This document shows positions 35,451 to 45,700 of a stretch of DNA of 55,449 bases, piece by piece; the first letter of the stretch is position 1, and the number at the start of each line of letters is the position of its first letter. The position numbers and the translations under genes were made by a program. Source of the DNA: Planctomycetota bacterium (GTDB lineage: Bacteria > Planctomycetota > PUPC01 > JACPCR01); NCBI GenBank assembly GCA_016179685.1, contig JACPCR010000085.1:1-55449 (forward strand), given 5' to 3'. Under the pieces are notes generated by a model that was given only the letters and a program-made list of their open reading frames with translations, searched no databases and was not told the DNA's origin.

Positions 35451-36733
35451 CCGGCTCTCCCTCGTCTGGGGAATCACAGGATGCGGCCCAGGCCGCCAGG
35501 GAGTCCCAGGGGCCCGGTGACGTGGGCAAGTCCCCGGCCGTATCCAGGTGCCTAGGCTGTCTTCCCGCCTCCTCCCGCCGCGTCTTGGCGTTCCTCTGGA
35601 GGGTCTTTCTCGGGGCCGTCTTCTGCCAGGGTCCCCTGACCAGCTTACTCATCATCGGGTGGACCTACCGGCTCGTCCGGCGCTTCGTTCTGCACCAGTG
35701 GTGGCAGCACAGCGATCTCCGACTCTCCGGCACGGCCTTCGCCGATTTTCTCCAGGGCGAAGCATGGACTCGGGACGCCGCCGGCGTTCCGCATTGGATG
35801 CTTCATCCCCGATTCCGTGAAACCTTGCAGCAGTCGGATTCCGGCCCGGCGGGCCAGCCGGGTCGCGCCCGGCGGGCATTCCGCGCCCTCACGGGGTCCC
35901 TCTGGCTCAATCTGCGGACCGGTCTCGAGGGCATCCTCAACACCTGGGCGCTCACCCTGCCGCCAGCGCTGCTCTGGCTTTTCGGATGGCACGGCGGCTG
36001 GAACAATTCCTTTCATAAGGGCTACGAGGAATGGTGGGTCGGCCCCCTGACCGGATGGCTCGGCGTCGTCCTCTACACCGCCGTCCTTTTTTACGTCCCC
36101 TTGGCCCAGGCCCGGCAGGCCGCGACGGGCCGCTGGCGCGCCTTCTACCAGTTCCGCGTCGTCCGCGCCCTGGTCCGCCAGCGCTGGTTCGCCTGCGCCC
36201 TCCTCGCCGGGCTCTACTCCGCCGTCTCCGTCCCCGTCACGCTCCTGAAGACCCTGCCCGTGAGCTTCGATCAGTGGATGCCCTGGATCGAGACCGCGAC
36301 GGACCGCGAGCTGCTGGATTTCCTCGGGCGCTACTTCTTCTGGTGCGGATTCGCCGTCTTCCCGTCCTACGTCCTCCTCCGCATCGCCGCGGCCTGGATT
36401 TATGCCTCCGCACTCCCCGCCGCCCTCGAGTGCGGCGCGGTCCGGCTCGAGGACCTCGATCCGGGCGAGGCAGCGACCCTCCAGCGCGTTCACCGCCTGG
36501 GACCGCGCCCCGAGCCGATCAGCCATCCCCTGGTGCGTGCCGCCACCTGGACGGGCACACGACTGGCCCGATTCACCGGCGGCTTCGCGGCCGCGTTCCT
36601 CTGGTTCTCCTTCCTCGCCCAGATTTTCATCTCCGAGTTCATCCATTATCATCCCTTCTGGGGATGGCTGAATCAGCCTCTGGTCCAGCTTCCCTGGTTT
36701 CATTACGTGCCGGCGCACCTGTTCAGGCCGTAA
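35447..36733 (+). CDS. Integral membrane protein, unknown
   Basis: 428 residues with roughly seven hydrophobic segments: about 50-75 (FLGAVFCQGPLTSLLIIGW), 160-185, 205-225, 255-275, 305-335, 385-405. The family is not recognised. It overlaps the Tat phosphatase-like gene by ATGA, so the two are translationally coupled and may work together at the membrane. The frame is open upstream to 35258, but the ATG at 35447 is the coupled start. Confidence 0.72.
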   Translation: MTGSPSSGESQDAAQAARESQGPGDVGKSPAVSRCLGCLPASSRRVLAFLWRVFLGAVFCQGPLTSLLIIGWTYRLVRRFVLHQWWQHSDLRLSGTAFADFLQGEAWTRDAAGVPHWMLHPRFRETLQQSDSGPAGQPGRARRAFRALTGSLWLNLRTGLEGILNTWALTLPPALLWLFGWHGGWNNSFHKGYEEWWVGPLTGWLGVVLYTAVLFYVPLAQARQAATGRWRAFYQFRVVRALVRQRWFACALLAGLYSAVSVPVTLLKTLPVSFDQWMPWIETATDRELLDFLGRYFFWCGFAVFPSYVLLRIAAAWIYASALPAALECGAVRLEDLDPGEAATLQRVHRLGPRPEPISHPLVRAATWTGTRLARFTGGFAAAFLWFSFLAQIFISEFIHYHPFWGWLNQPLVQLPWFHYVPAHLFRP

Positions 36734-36752
36734 GGAGGGAGGTCAGCCAGCC

Positions 36753-37859
36753 GTGGTCATCGGTGTTCCCAGGGAGATCAAGGCGGACGAGTATCGCGTT
36801 TCCATGCTGCCGGTCGGGGTCGAGGAACTGACGCGGCGCGGACACCGAGTGCTCGTCGAGCGAGGTGCGGGGCAGGGCAGCGGCATCTCCGACGAGCATT
36901 ACGAGGCCGCCGGCGCGGGATCGGTGGACAAGCTGGAGGCCATCTACGAGCGAGCGGACCTCGTGGTCAAGGTCAAGGAGCCCCTGCCGGAGGAATACGG
37001 GTTTCTCCGGCCCGGCCAGGTGGTCTTCACCTACTACCATTTCGCCGCTTCCGAGCCGTTGACCGCGGCGGTCCGCCAGTCGGGCATCGTCGCCATCGCC
37101 TACGAGACCATCCGGACGGAGCGGGGGGATCACCCGCTGCTCACCCCGATGAGCGAGGTCGCGGGCAAGATGTCCATCCAGGAGGGAGCGAAGTATCTCG
37201 AGCGGCCAATGCTGGGCCGGGGCCTCCTTCTCGGGGGCGTGCCGGGTGTCGCGCCTGCGGAGGTAGTCATTCTGGGCGGCGGCGTCGTGGGCACGAATGC
37301 GGCGAAGGTGGCCGCCGGCCTCGGCGCCCGCGTCGTCATCCTGGACATCAACCTGGACCGGCTGCGCTACCTCGATGACATCATGCCCCGCAATGTGGTC
37401 ACTCTGATGTCGGACGCTCACAACATCCGGGAGCGGCTCGCTCAGGCTGACCTCCTCATCGGCGCGGTCCTCATCGAGGGCGCCCGTGCCCCGGTCCTCG
37501 TCACCCGCGATCTGCTCAAGACGATGCGGCCCGGCAGCGTCATCGTCGACGTCGCCGTGGACCAGGGTGGATGCGTCGAGACCACCCGGCCCACGACGCA
37601 CCGCAATCCGACCTTCATCGTGGACGAGGTGGTTCATTACGCCGTGCCGAACATGCCCGGGGCCGTGGGCCGGACGTCGACCTACGCCTTGGCCAACGTC
37701 ACCCTCCCCTACGTCCTGCAGGTCGCGGATTCCGGTTACGAGGGGGCCGCGAGGAACAACGCCGCCCTGCGCCGCGGGGTCAACATCCACCGAGGTATCG
37801 TGACGAACCGCGCCGTGGCCGAGACCTTCGGCCTGCCCTGCGAGGAGTTCGCGCCTTAG
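36753..37859 (+). CDS. ald: Alanine dehydrogenase
   Basis: 368 residues; NAD-dependent oxidative deamination of L-alanine to pyruvate and ammonia or the reverse. VIGVPREIKADEYRVSMLP, the substrate lysine in VVKVKEPLPEEY, His in FTYYHFAAS, the NAD fold VVILGGGVVGTNAAKVA and YAVPNMPGAVGRTSTYAL are all diagnostic. Start is GTG 36753 with GGAGGT about 10 bases upstream. The gene follows the membrane protein after 19 bases and may be cotranscribed. Confidence 0.95.
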   Translation: MVIGVPREIKADEYRVSMLPVGVEELTRRGHRVLVERGAGQGSGISDEHYEAAGAGSVDKLEAIYERADLVVKVKEPLPEEYGFLRPGQVVFTYYHFAASEPLTAAVRQSGIVAIAYETIRTERGDHPLLTPMSEVAGKMSIQEGAKYLERPMLGRGLLLGGVPGVAPAEVVILGGGVVGTNAAKVAAGLGARVVILDINLDRLRYLDDIMPRNVVTLMSDAHNIRERLAQADLLIGAVLIEGARAPVLVTRDLLKTMRPGSVIVDVAVDQGGCVETTRPTTHRNPTFIVDEVVHYAVPNMPGAVGRTSTYALANVTLPYVLQVADSGYEGAARNNAALRRGVNIHRGIVTNRAVAETFGLPCEEFAP

Positions 37860-37900
37860 TGCATCGGTTTCCAAGTTCGCCACCGGTTTCTGGCGCCTAC

Positions 37901-38010
37901 CACCCTCACACCGGCCCTCTCCCACAGGGAGAGGGTGATGCTGATCTGCGGGTTGTTCCATCAATGACAGAAAAAATCCCTCTCCTCCTGGGAGAGGGCC
38001 GGGGTGAGGG
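37901..38010. repeat. Inverted pair of CCCTCACCCCGGCCCTCTCCC repeats
   Basis: Two copies of about 33 bases, 37903-37935 forward and 37978-38010 inverted, roughly 90% complementary, separated by 42 bases. The motif is of the REP kind found in many bacterial genomes. It fills the spacer between convergent genes and could form a strong hairpin that ends both transcripts. Confidence 0.65.
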
Positions 38011-38190
38011 AAAACTCCAGACAAACCTGCGCCACTGCCTACTGGGTCGCCACGTACGGAGGTGCGGACGCACTTTCGCACGCCGCGACTCATTGAAAGC
38101 CCCCCGGACGTCAAGCTCCCAAAGAATTCTTCCCCGGGCTGCGCTCCCGCTTTGAACTCGACAAGAAGCAAGGGTTTCCGGAACGCTCCG

Positions 38191-40293
38191 CTATTTCGCG
38201 AACAGTCGGGCTTCTTGTTTCAGCCGCGCCACACCTTCCGGCGTCATGTTTCCGCCGTAGCGCACGCGCGAGTAGTCCCGATACCATCGCGAGATACGAC
38301 CCGTGTCCACGGCTTGGTGGGATACCGACTCGATGACGCTGGCAAACTGTTCCAGGGTCTGGTGTTCCGGGCGGATCAGCCCCTCTTTCCGCAGCCTGTG
38401 GTCCATCTGCCGGAGCAGTTCCTGGAGCGCGAGGACCTCCGGAGGCTGCCCCGGCCGGGTGATGCCGCTCCCGCGTTTTTTCTTCCACCGGCGCAAGACC
38501 CCGTATGCGGCCAGGGCGAGAAGCAAGGGGAGTCCCACGGGCCACGCCGGCCGCATCAGATTCACCAGTCCCTTCAGGCGGTCGAGCAGCCAGGAAGCCG
38601 CGCCGCGCCAGCCGCGGCTTCGGATGGCCGAAAACAGCTCCTGCACCCGGTGCTTCAGGTAGTCCCAGAACTGCGCCATCCGGCCCATTCCCGAGGATTC
38701 CGGCTGCCCGGGAGGAGGCGTGGCCTCGACCCGCCGCCAGCCCGAATTCTCATCATAGGCCTCGACCCAGGCGTGCGCGTCACGGTGTTCCGCCACCCAG
38801 TACCGCCCGAAGACGTTCCACCGGTGGCAGAGGAAGCCGGCCACGTAGCGCGAGGGCACCCCGCCGATGCGCAGCAGGAGCGCCGCCGCGGAGGCGAAAT
38901 ACTCGCAATGGCCCGGCAGCCTCTCCAGCAGAAAATAGGTCACGGGGTCCCGCCCCTCCGGAATCTGGATTCCGAGCCGGTATTCGTGGTTCTGATGGAA
39001 GTATTCCTCAACCGCCCGCATTTTTTCACGGGGGGTCGCGCAGCCTGCAAACACCCGGTGCGCCAGATCCACGATCCTCGGGTCCAGCTTTGCCGGCAAC
39101 GAGAGATAGGGTCGAGCCTGCGGGGACCCGCGGAAGTCGTCCGTAAGGGACCTCGGCCGCCCGTCCAGCGAGCCGGACAGGAGACCGCGCCGCCGGGCCC
39201 GTTCGGGCACGAGAGCGCTATAGGGGACACCCCCAACCAGTTCCCTGGAATCCGTGATGCCATTGGCGTCAACCTCCAGGGAATGGATGGGGGCGCGCAC
39301 CGCCGCGGTCTCGAGCGGCAGGAACATGCCTTCTTCGACCTGTGGCGTCGGCCAGACTTCGAGGGAGGCCCAGGGCGATGCTCCGTCTTCCAGGATGAAC
39401 AGACTGCCGTGCCCCGGCGGAACGAGAGGGGCCGGCGGATTCGGAGTGTCCGGCGAGAGCACCATCTTCGCAGCGGTGGATTGCCAGGCCCCGTCCTGGT
39501 ACTCGTCATAGGCCATGCCGCGGAGGTATCCTGGCCGTGCCGAGGAGATGACGCGGAGCGCCGTCCCTTCGAAGAACCGGCCGGCCCGGAGGTTCGTGAC
39601 GCTGTCGAGCCGGGCGTCCTTGCTGAAGCCGGCGACGGACTCGCGGCCGACGCGGTTGAGCAGCCGGACGGCCATGATTTCGATCTCGCGCTGGTGAGCG
39701 CGTATCCAGGAATCGGCGGCGGCGGATGCGGCCGCGGCGGCGATGAGCGTGGCGGCGGCGGCCGAGAGGCGGCCCGCGGCCAGGAAGCGTCTCGCACCCT
39801 CGGCCTTCGTCCGCGCGCATTCGAAATAAAGGGCGGCGAGCCCGGTGAAGGCAAGGGCCATGGCCTGGTAGAAGGGCCCCTTGACTCGGAAAACGTAGAT
39901 GTTGCCGGCAGAGAGCATGACGAGGAGGCCGTAGAAGGGGAGGATCAGGGGCAGAGGACGCTCGCGGGGCAAGTACAGCGGGAGAATCTGGAGAAGGATG
40001 AGGTACTGGCCCAGGCAGTACGTGAAGCCCGCGGCGATGAAGCCCTCGGGCTGCGGCCGGTAGCCGGGCGTCAATCGCCAGAGGAAGACGAAGGGCAGGG
40101 CGAGGAGCAGGGCGAGGATGAGTTCCTGCTCACGCCGGAGCTGGACCCGGAATCGGCCCGTGAGGCCCACGAGGGCGAGGAGCATCGCGAGCTTCGGGAA
40201 CAGCAGCGTCTCGGTCATGTAGCCGAAGGCCACGACCTGGACGGCGACCAGGAAGAAGGCGAGAAGACGTGCGGGGCTCACACGCTTTCCCAT
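38191..40293 (-). CDS. Membrane transglutaminase-like protein (TgpA family)
   Basis: 700 residues. Five or six helices at the N-terminus (to about 165), a periplasmic domain holding a transglutaminase/protease core, and a C-terminal helix (about 585-605) with a cytoplasmic tail. The core reads PGHCEYFASAAALLLR with Cys463, RDAHAWVEAYD with His507, and GWRRVEATPP where Glu523 occupies the usual Asp position. Spacings of 44 and 16 residues equal those of Pseudomonas TgpA (C404, H448, D464). Third gene of a MoxR-DUF58-transglutaminase operon, overlapping the DUF58 gene by 16 bases. Confidence 0.85.
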   Translation of the reverse strand: MGKRVSPARLLAFFLVAVQVVAFGYMTETLLFPKLAMLLALVGLTGRFRVQLRREQELILALLLALPFVFLWRLTPGYRPQPEGFIAAGFTYCLGQYLILLQILPLYLPRERPLPLILPFYGLLVMLSAGNIYVFRVKGPFYQAMALAFTGLAALYFECARTKAEGARRFLAAGRLSAAAATLIAAAAASAAADSWIRAHQREIEIMAVRLLNRVGRESVAGFSKDARLDSVTNLRAGRFFEGTALRVISSARPGYLRGMAYDEYQDGAWQSTAAKMVLSPDTPNPPAPLVPPGHGSLFILEDGASPWASLEVWPTPQVEEGMFLPLETAAVRAPIHSLEVDANGITDSRELVGGVPYSALVPERARRRGLLSGSLDGRPRSLTDDFRGSPQARPYLSLPAKLDPRIVDLAHRVFAGCATPREKMRAVEEYFHQNHEYRLGIQIPEGRDPVTYFLLERLPGHCEYFASAAALLLRIGGVPSRYVAGFLCHRWNVFGRYWVAEHRDAHAWVEAYDENSGWRRVEATPPPGQPESSGMGRMAQFWDYLKHRVQELFSAIRSRGWRGAASWLLDRLKGLVNLMRPAWPVGLPLLLALAAYGVLRRWKKKRGSGITRPGQPPEVLALQELLRQMDHRLRKEGLIRPEHQTLEQFASVIESVSHQAVDTGRISRWYRDYSRVRYGGNMTPEGVARLKQEARLFAK

Positions 40294-41528
40294 CTCCCTT
40301 TGCGCAGGGAATCGGGTGTCAGGGCGGTGACCGGGCCGGCCCAGTCGATGGCGGAGGCGAACGGGATCGTGGTGGGTCCGTCGCGGACGATGAGAACCTT
40401 GGCGCGGGTGCCCGACTCGACGGCCTGGCGGACGAGCCGTTCCCGCGCGTCATCCCAGTCCAGGAAAACGCAGATGAGGGCCGTGATGCGGCCGAATTCG
40501 TCGGCCAGGGCGGGAACGATCGTCTCGAACGGGTCGGTCCGGCACTCCTCGATGCCAGCGAGGATTTCAAGGATGTTCTCGAAATGGGCGACGCTGCGGC
40601 CGCCCCGGAAGACGTACAGCTCCGGGCCAGCCGCAAAGAGGTCGATGAGGTAATCCCCCCGGGCCAGCACGTCCGCCACCGAGGCAGAGAGCGAGATGGC
40701 GGCTTCGAGCTCCGGGAAGCCCTCGACGCGCTTCCTCCGGCCCGGCCGAATCCGGGTGTCCAGCACCAGTGCCAGCCGGCAATAGTACTCCTCCTGGTAC
40801 TCCCGGACCACGGGCCGGGCGAGCCGCGCCCAGGACCGGAAATCCAGACGCCGCACCGGATCGCCCGGGACATACTCGCGGTTGCCCACGTATTCCGGGG
40901 ACTCGCCCACGTTCGAGGTCAAGGCGATGCCGCCCGGCTGGTGCAGCCGTCCGACGGGGACCTCGACGGCGGCCAGGGGGTGGAAGGCGGGGAGGACGAT
41001 GAGGGAGCTGGAGGGCCTTGCGGGCCCGTGGTGACGGAAGAGCTGGAACGGGAAGGAGGAATAGGGACTCAATTCCGGCAGGGGATAGATGCCGCGCCGC
41101 CGCGCCCGAAGCCTCACCGGGAGCGACGCCGATTCCCCGGCCCCGAGCCTCGCCAGCGTCTCGTGCCGGTCCACCTGTTCCACGCCTGCCGGCAGTCCGA
41201 AAAGGCCGAGCCCCACCTCATAGAGGCCGTGCCTCGAACGGTTCTCCACGACGAGGTCCGCACGGGCCGTCTCGCCCGCCGTCGCCCGTCTCGGCAGCTC
41301 GCCCGTGATGCGGACGCTCCTGGGCCGGAGGCCGAATCCGCAGAGGTAGGCGCAGGCATACAGTGTCGCCAGGGGCAGGAAGAGATGGTAGATCGGCAGG
41401 GTGAGGGAAGGCGAGGCGCTGACCCCCGCGAGGAAGACGGCGGCCAGCCAGAGCTTTCCGGGAAGGGTGAGGCGGTCCCGCCAGACCCGCCAGAGGCCTC
41501 GCACCAGGCGTGAACGCGGCCATTTCAT
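40278..41528 (-). CDS. DUF58 domain protein
   Basis: 416 residues. Two N-terminal helices (about 25-65) are followed by a beta-rich segment and the DUF58 domain with PGDPVRRLDFRSWARL, then a von Willebrand-like fold (LALVLDTRI, AISLSASVADVLARGD). DUF58 proteins act with MoxR ATPases as chaperone-like systems. Start ATG 41528 overlaps the MoxR stop (ATGA); the frame is open to 41702 but inside moxR. Confidence 0.87.
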   Translation of the reverse strand: MKWPRSRLVRGLWRVWRDRLTLPGKLWLAAVFLAGVSASPSLTLPIYHLFLPLATLYACAYLCGFGLRPRSVRITGELPRRATAGETARADLVVENRSRHGLYEVGLGLFGLPAGVEQVDRHETLARLGAGESASLPVRLRARRRGIYPLPELSPYSSFPFQLFRHHGPARPSSSLIVLPAFHPLAAVEVPVGRLHQPGGIALTSNVGESPEYVGNREYVPGDPVRRLDFRSWARLARPVVREYQEEYYCRLALVLDTRIRPGRRKRVEGFPELEAAISLSASVADVLARGDYLIDLFAAGPELYVFRGGRSVAHFENILEILAGIEECRTDPFETIVPALADEFGRITALICVFLDWDDARERLVRQAVESGTRAKVLIVRDGPTTIPFASAIDWAGPVTALTPDSLRKGRWESV

Positions 41529-42514
41529 GTGGGGACTCGAACCGAGCGGAGGACGTCGGCGCACACGGCCTGTTTCGTCGTTCCGTCGTATTTCGCCTTC
41601 GAGTGCAACAGGATGCGGTGCGGAAGCACGTGGGGCGTCAGCTTCTGAACGTCGTCCGGCAGCACGTAATCGCGCCCGTCCAGGAGCGCCGCGGCCTGGC
41701 ACGCCCGAAACAGGCCCAGGGAGCCCCGCGGGCTGGCCCCCAGCCGCACCCGGGGATCGCTGCGGGTGCGTTCCACGATGTCCACCATGTATTGCGCCAC
41801 GGCGGGATCGACGCGCACACCGCGGGCCGCCGCCTGGATGGCCGCCACTTCATCCTTCCGCAGCTCGGCCTTCAACCCTTCCAGCGGATGCACCTGCGCC
41901 TGAGCGTAGAGAATCTCCAGTTCCACCTCCCGGCCCGGATAACCCAGGCTCAGCATCACGAGAAAACGGTCCATCTGCGCCTCCGGCAGCGGATAGGTCC
42001 CGTGAAACTCCACCGGATTCTGCGTCGCCAGCACGAGGAACGGGGCGGGCAGGGGATACCGCGTCCCCTCGATCGTCGCCTGCATCTCGCTCATCGCCTC
42101 GAGAAGCGCCGACTGCGTCCTCGGAGAAGCTCGATTGATCTCGTCCGCCAGTAGCACGTTGCAGAAAATGGGGCCCGGCCGGAACTCGAACGTCCCCTTC
42201 TGCGGGTTGTACACCGACGAGCCCAGAATGTCCGCCGGGAGCAGGTCCGGCGTGAACTGCACCCGGTGGAACTTCGCGTCAAGGGACATCGCCAGGGCCT
42301 TCGCCAGCGTCGTCTTGCCCACCCCGGGCACGTCCTCCATGAGGACCGATCCCCCGGCCACGAGGGCGATAGCGAGGGTCTCGATGGTTTCCTTCTTGCC
42401 TCGGATCACGCGTTCCAGGTTGGCCCGGAGCTTCTTCATCTTCTCCTGGCACTCGGCGACGTCCGGCAGCCGTTCGTCCTGGCTCATGCTTGCGGTTTTC
42501 GTGGCGAGAAACAC
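41525..42514 (-). CDS. moxR: MoxR-family AAA+ ATPase
   Basis: 329 residues. AAA+ core with Walker A in EDVPGVGKTTLAKALA, Walker B in VLLADEINRASPRTQSALLE, sensor 1 at FLVLATQNPVE, MDRFLVMLSLGYPG and the C-terminal lid with GASPRGSLGLFRACQAAAL. MoxR proteins remodel or mature client complexes with DUF58/VWA partners; the transglutaminase is the likely functional partner here. First gene of the operon. Confidence 0.93.
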   Translation of the reverse strand: MFLATKTASMSQDERLPDVAECQEKMKKLRANLERVIRGKKETIETLAIALVAGGSVLMEDVPGVGKTTLAKALAMSLDAKFHRVQFTPDLLPADILGSSVYNPQKGTFEFRPGPIFCNVLLADEINRASPRTQSALLEAMSEMQATIEGTRYPLPAPFLVLATQNPVEFHGTYPLPEAQMDRFLVMLSLGYPGREVELEILYAQAQVHPLEGLKAELRKDEVAAIQAAARGVRVDPAVAQYMVDIVERTRSDPRVRLGASPRGSLGLFRACQAAALLDGRDYVLPDDVQKLTPHVLPHRILLHSKAKYDGTTKQAVCADVLRSVRVPT

Positions 42515-42729
42515 TCAAGGGCGGAAAGAAGTTACTGGAAGACGCATCGGAAGTCGAATGGTTCTCCATCGGATGCAGAGGATGTCCCGTCCGATGAACC
42601 GTCGTTTGCTCGGCCGTCCCTAGGTCCTCAAGTCGGCCCGGCACTCCCTTGCATCCCGCGGGTAGCCGACAACAATAGTGACGAAGGAGCAACTCGCCGT
42701 TTTCACTCCGTTCTGACACGCAAACTTTC

Positions 42730-45700
42730 ATGAGGAAATCCTTCTTCTTCCTCGTTTCGGTTTTGCTCGCCGTGCCCGCCCTATTCGGGGCCCCCGATCC
42801 GAACCGGAATTACCGCTTGAAGAGCCTTTACTGGCAGGCCTACACGGGCGACCAGGACACGCTGGGTCTCTTTCATCTGGACCAGGCGAAGCCCGTTGCG
42901 GACAAGGAGATGGAAGGGGAGATGCAGGGTGCCGAGAAGGTGGTGGAAGAGAGGGCGGAGAGTGATCCGCTGGAGTCTCATGAGAAGCAGGAGGGCGGCG
43001 GCAACGTCGAAGACAGCGGGCCCCAGAAGCTGCCCGGGGAGACGGTCGGCGTCGTCCAGTGGCTCGCCACGGGCCGGTTCGGCGGCAGCCTGGCCCTGTC
43101 CGGCGGGCAGTCCGTGTTGCTCACCCGGGCCTATCCGGACGTCAAGGGCGGCAAGGACGGCACCGTGGAATGCTGGATTCGGGCCCGGAGACCCGAAACG
43201 GGCCACCGGGTCGTTTTCTCCCTCGACGGCAGCCGGGCCAAGGTTTCGGCGATCGAGCTTCGCCTCACGGCGGAAGGCCGTCTGGCGTTGGCTGCCCATG
43301 GCCAAGTGTTTTCAGTCTCCGAGTCCGAGTTGATGCCGGAGGAGTGGTCGCATCTCGCGCTGCAATGGGGCCGGCAGCCGGCCTCGGCGGTCCGACTTTT
43401 TCTCCATGCGGCGTGCCGGGCCACCGTTCAGGACCCGGCTCTGGCGGTGGCGCTCAGGGACCTTTCGGGCGTGGTTCGCGTGGGGAACGATGCCCGCGGC
43501 GAGAGTGGGCTGGAAGCCGTCTTCGACGAGATTCGCATTTCCTGCATGGCCCGGCCATTCTATACCTGGGACGTGGGATGGACCGACCCTGAAGCGAAGC
43601 GGCCCGTGGCGGACGCTTCGCCCTATCTGCGTGACCGGAGCGACCTTCTGTTCGCGGCGAGCTTCGACGGCACGCTGTCTCCTGAGGTCTGTGCGGAGCG
43701 CACATCCGTGGATACGCCGTTCGAGGCGAATGCGAAGGGCGAGCCGAGGCAGCCGCCTCGGCCCGACTATCACGAGGGTGTACGCGGACAAGCTCTCCGG
43801 GTCGGCAGTGGACTGGCCATGCCCCTGTGGGCCGGTGACGGGAACTTCAACCCCGCCCGGGGCAGTTTCGAGTTCTGGTTTCAGCCCTGGGACTGGGATA
43901 ATCACAAGGTCCAGGGCTTTCACGACCCCATGGAGCACGTGCCGCTCTTCCGCGTCGTTCGGCGCGGCGTCCAGCCGCAGGAGTCGCCCGCGGAGGTTGT
44001 CGTCTTCGGCATCTTTCGGAAGCAGCCCAAGGAGGCGCCGCCGCATCCACCTCTCGAGCCGGGGCAGTGGACTCACGTCGTCGGAAACTACGAAGGCGGG
44101 CAGGTCCGGCTCTTCCTCAACGGGAAACCCATGCCGGAGGCCACGGCCTATGCCTCAGCGGCTCAGCCCCCCGGGGCGAAAGAACCGGCTGCCGGCTACC
44201 AGATTCTGTTCGATCCGATCCTGCCGCGCGTCAACTACCACGGCGAGCAGACGCTGATCGACGAGTTGCGGCTTTATTCACGCCCCCTGACCCCTGAGGA
44301 GGTGGCTAACGCCTTCGAGCGTTACCGGCCGGAATCCGTGCTGCGGCCGCTTCCCTTCGCCCACACGGCGGTCTCCATGAATCACCCGATTCAGACCTTG
44401 CAGGTCGTCCTCGAGTTGTTGAGTCCCCGCCGGGAGGAGGTCGCCACGGTTTCCATCCGGGCTCTGGGCCCCGAGGGAGATTCTCCCATTGCGGAAGGAA
44501 CGATTCGTGAATTTTCCAACGGCCGTGGCGAATTCCGAGCCGCATCCTCACGCGTGGGATACGGCCGGCACCGCGTCGATCTGCGGTTTCTCGACGCGGC
44601 TGGAGGCCTCCTCGGCGAAATGAACCTCGAGCAGGACCGCGAGCGGCCGCCCTGGCTCGGCTGCACCGCGGGAGTCCACGGCGAGGTCCTGCCGGGCTGG
44701 GACCCCATCCGCGCCGAAGGCAGGTCCGTCCGCTTCTGGGGCCGCGAGCTGGTTCTCGCACCCTCCGGCCTGCCGGAGAAGCTGATCTCGCAGGGGTCCG
44801 ACCTGCTGGCCGGGCCGGTGCGAGTGCTGGCGGCCGCGGCAGGAGAGCCGCTGGCCTGGCAGCCCGAGGCCGCCGGGCCGAAGATCGTGACGGCGACGGA
44901 CCTCGCCGCCGTCACCTCCGGCCGCCTCGCCGGGGGAGGCTGGACGCTCGATACCCGCATGACCACCGAGTATGACGGCCTGATGAAGGTGGAGATGACG
45001 CTCGGGGGCGAGCCGCCCGCCGAGTTGGACTCCTTCCGCATCGAGTTTCCGCTCCAGGCCCGCCATGCGATCCTGCTGGGCTACTGGACCGGCGAGCGGA
45101 ATTTCCGGGCCGGCACGTGGCACGACCTCCTTCCGCCGGGCGATGGAGTGCTCTTCGAGAGCCACAAGCCGCGGTGCGCCCGCCACCCGGAAATCCGAGG
45201 CAGCTTCATCCCCCATCTTTTCCTGGGCGACGACGAGCGCGGCCTCGCGTGGTTCGCCGAGAACGACCGCGGCTGGACGAAGGCGGCGGACCGCCCCGCC
45301 ATCGAGGTCGAACGGCAACAGGCCGTGGTCACCCTGCGTCTCCATATGATCACGGAGAAGACACGTCTGGCCGAGCCGCGAACCTTCGTGTTCGGCCTGC
45401 ATCCCACCCCGGTGAAGGCACTGCCACCCGGATGGCGCGGCGAGGGAAGCAAGCTGAATTTCGGCTTCTGCGACTCCTTCTCCACGCAGCAGCTCAAGAC
45501 GGACGGGGACTACGGCAACTTCAACATTTATCCGCAGGACGATGACTGGACGGCGGCTGCGCGCCGCGTCGAAAAGCATCGCGAGCATTACGGGAGCTTC
45601 TACGGCTACCGCGGGCCTTTCCTCTACATCGACCGCAACTGGGTGGGACTTCCTCCCAGCGCCGGTGAATTCTCCGGCATCTGGTATCGGTCGGGCTTCT

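Noticed and set aside
37901..38010. Intrinsic terminator with U tract
   Set aside because: The hairpin is strong, but no T run follows either arm; recorded as a repeat pair instead.
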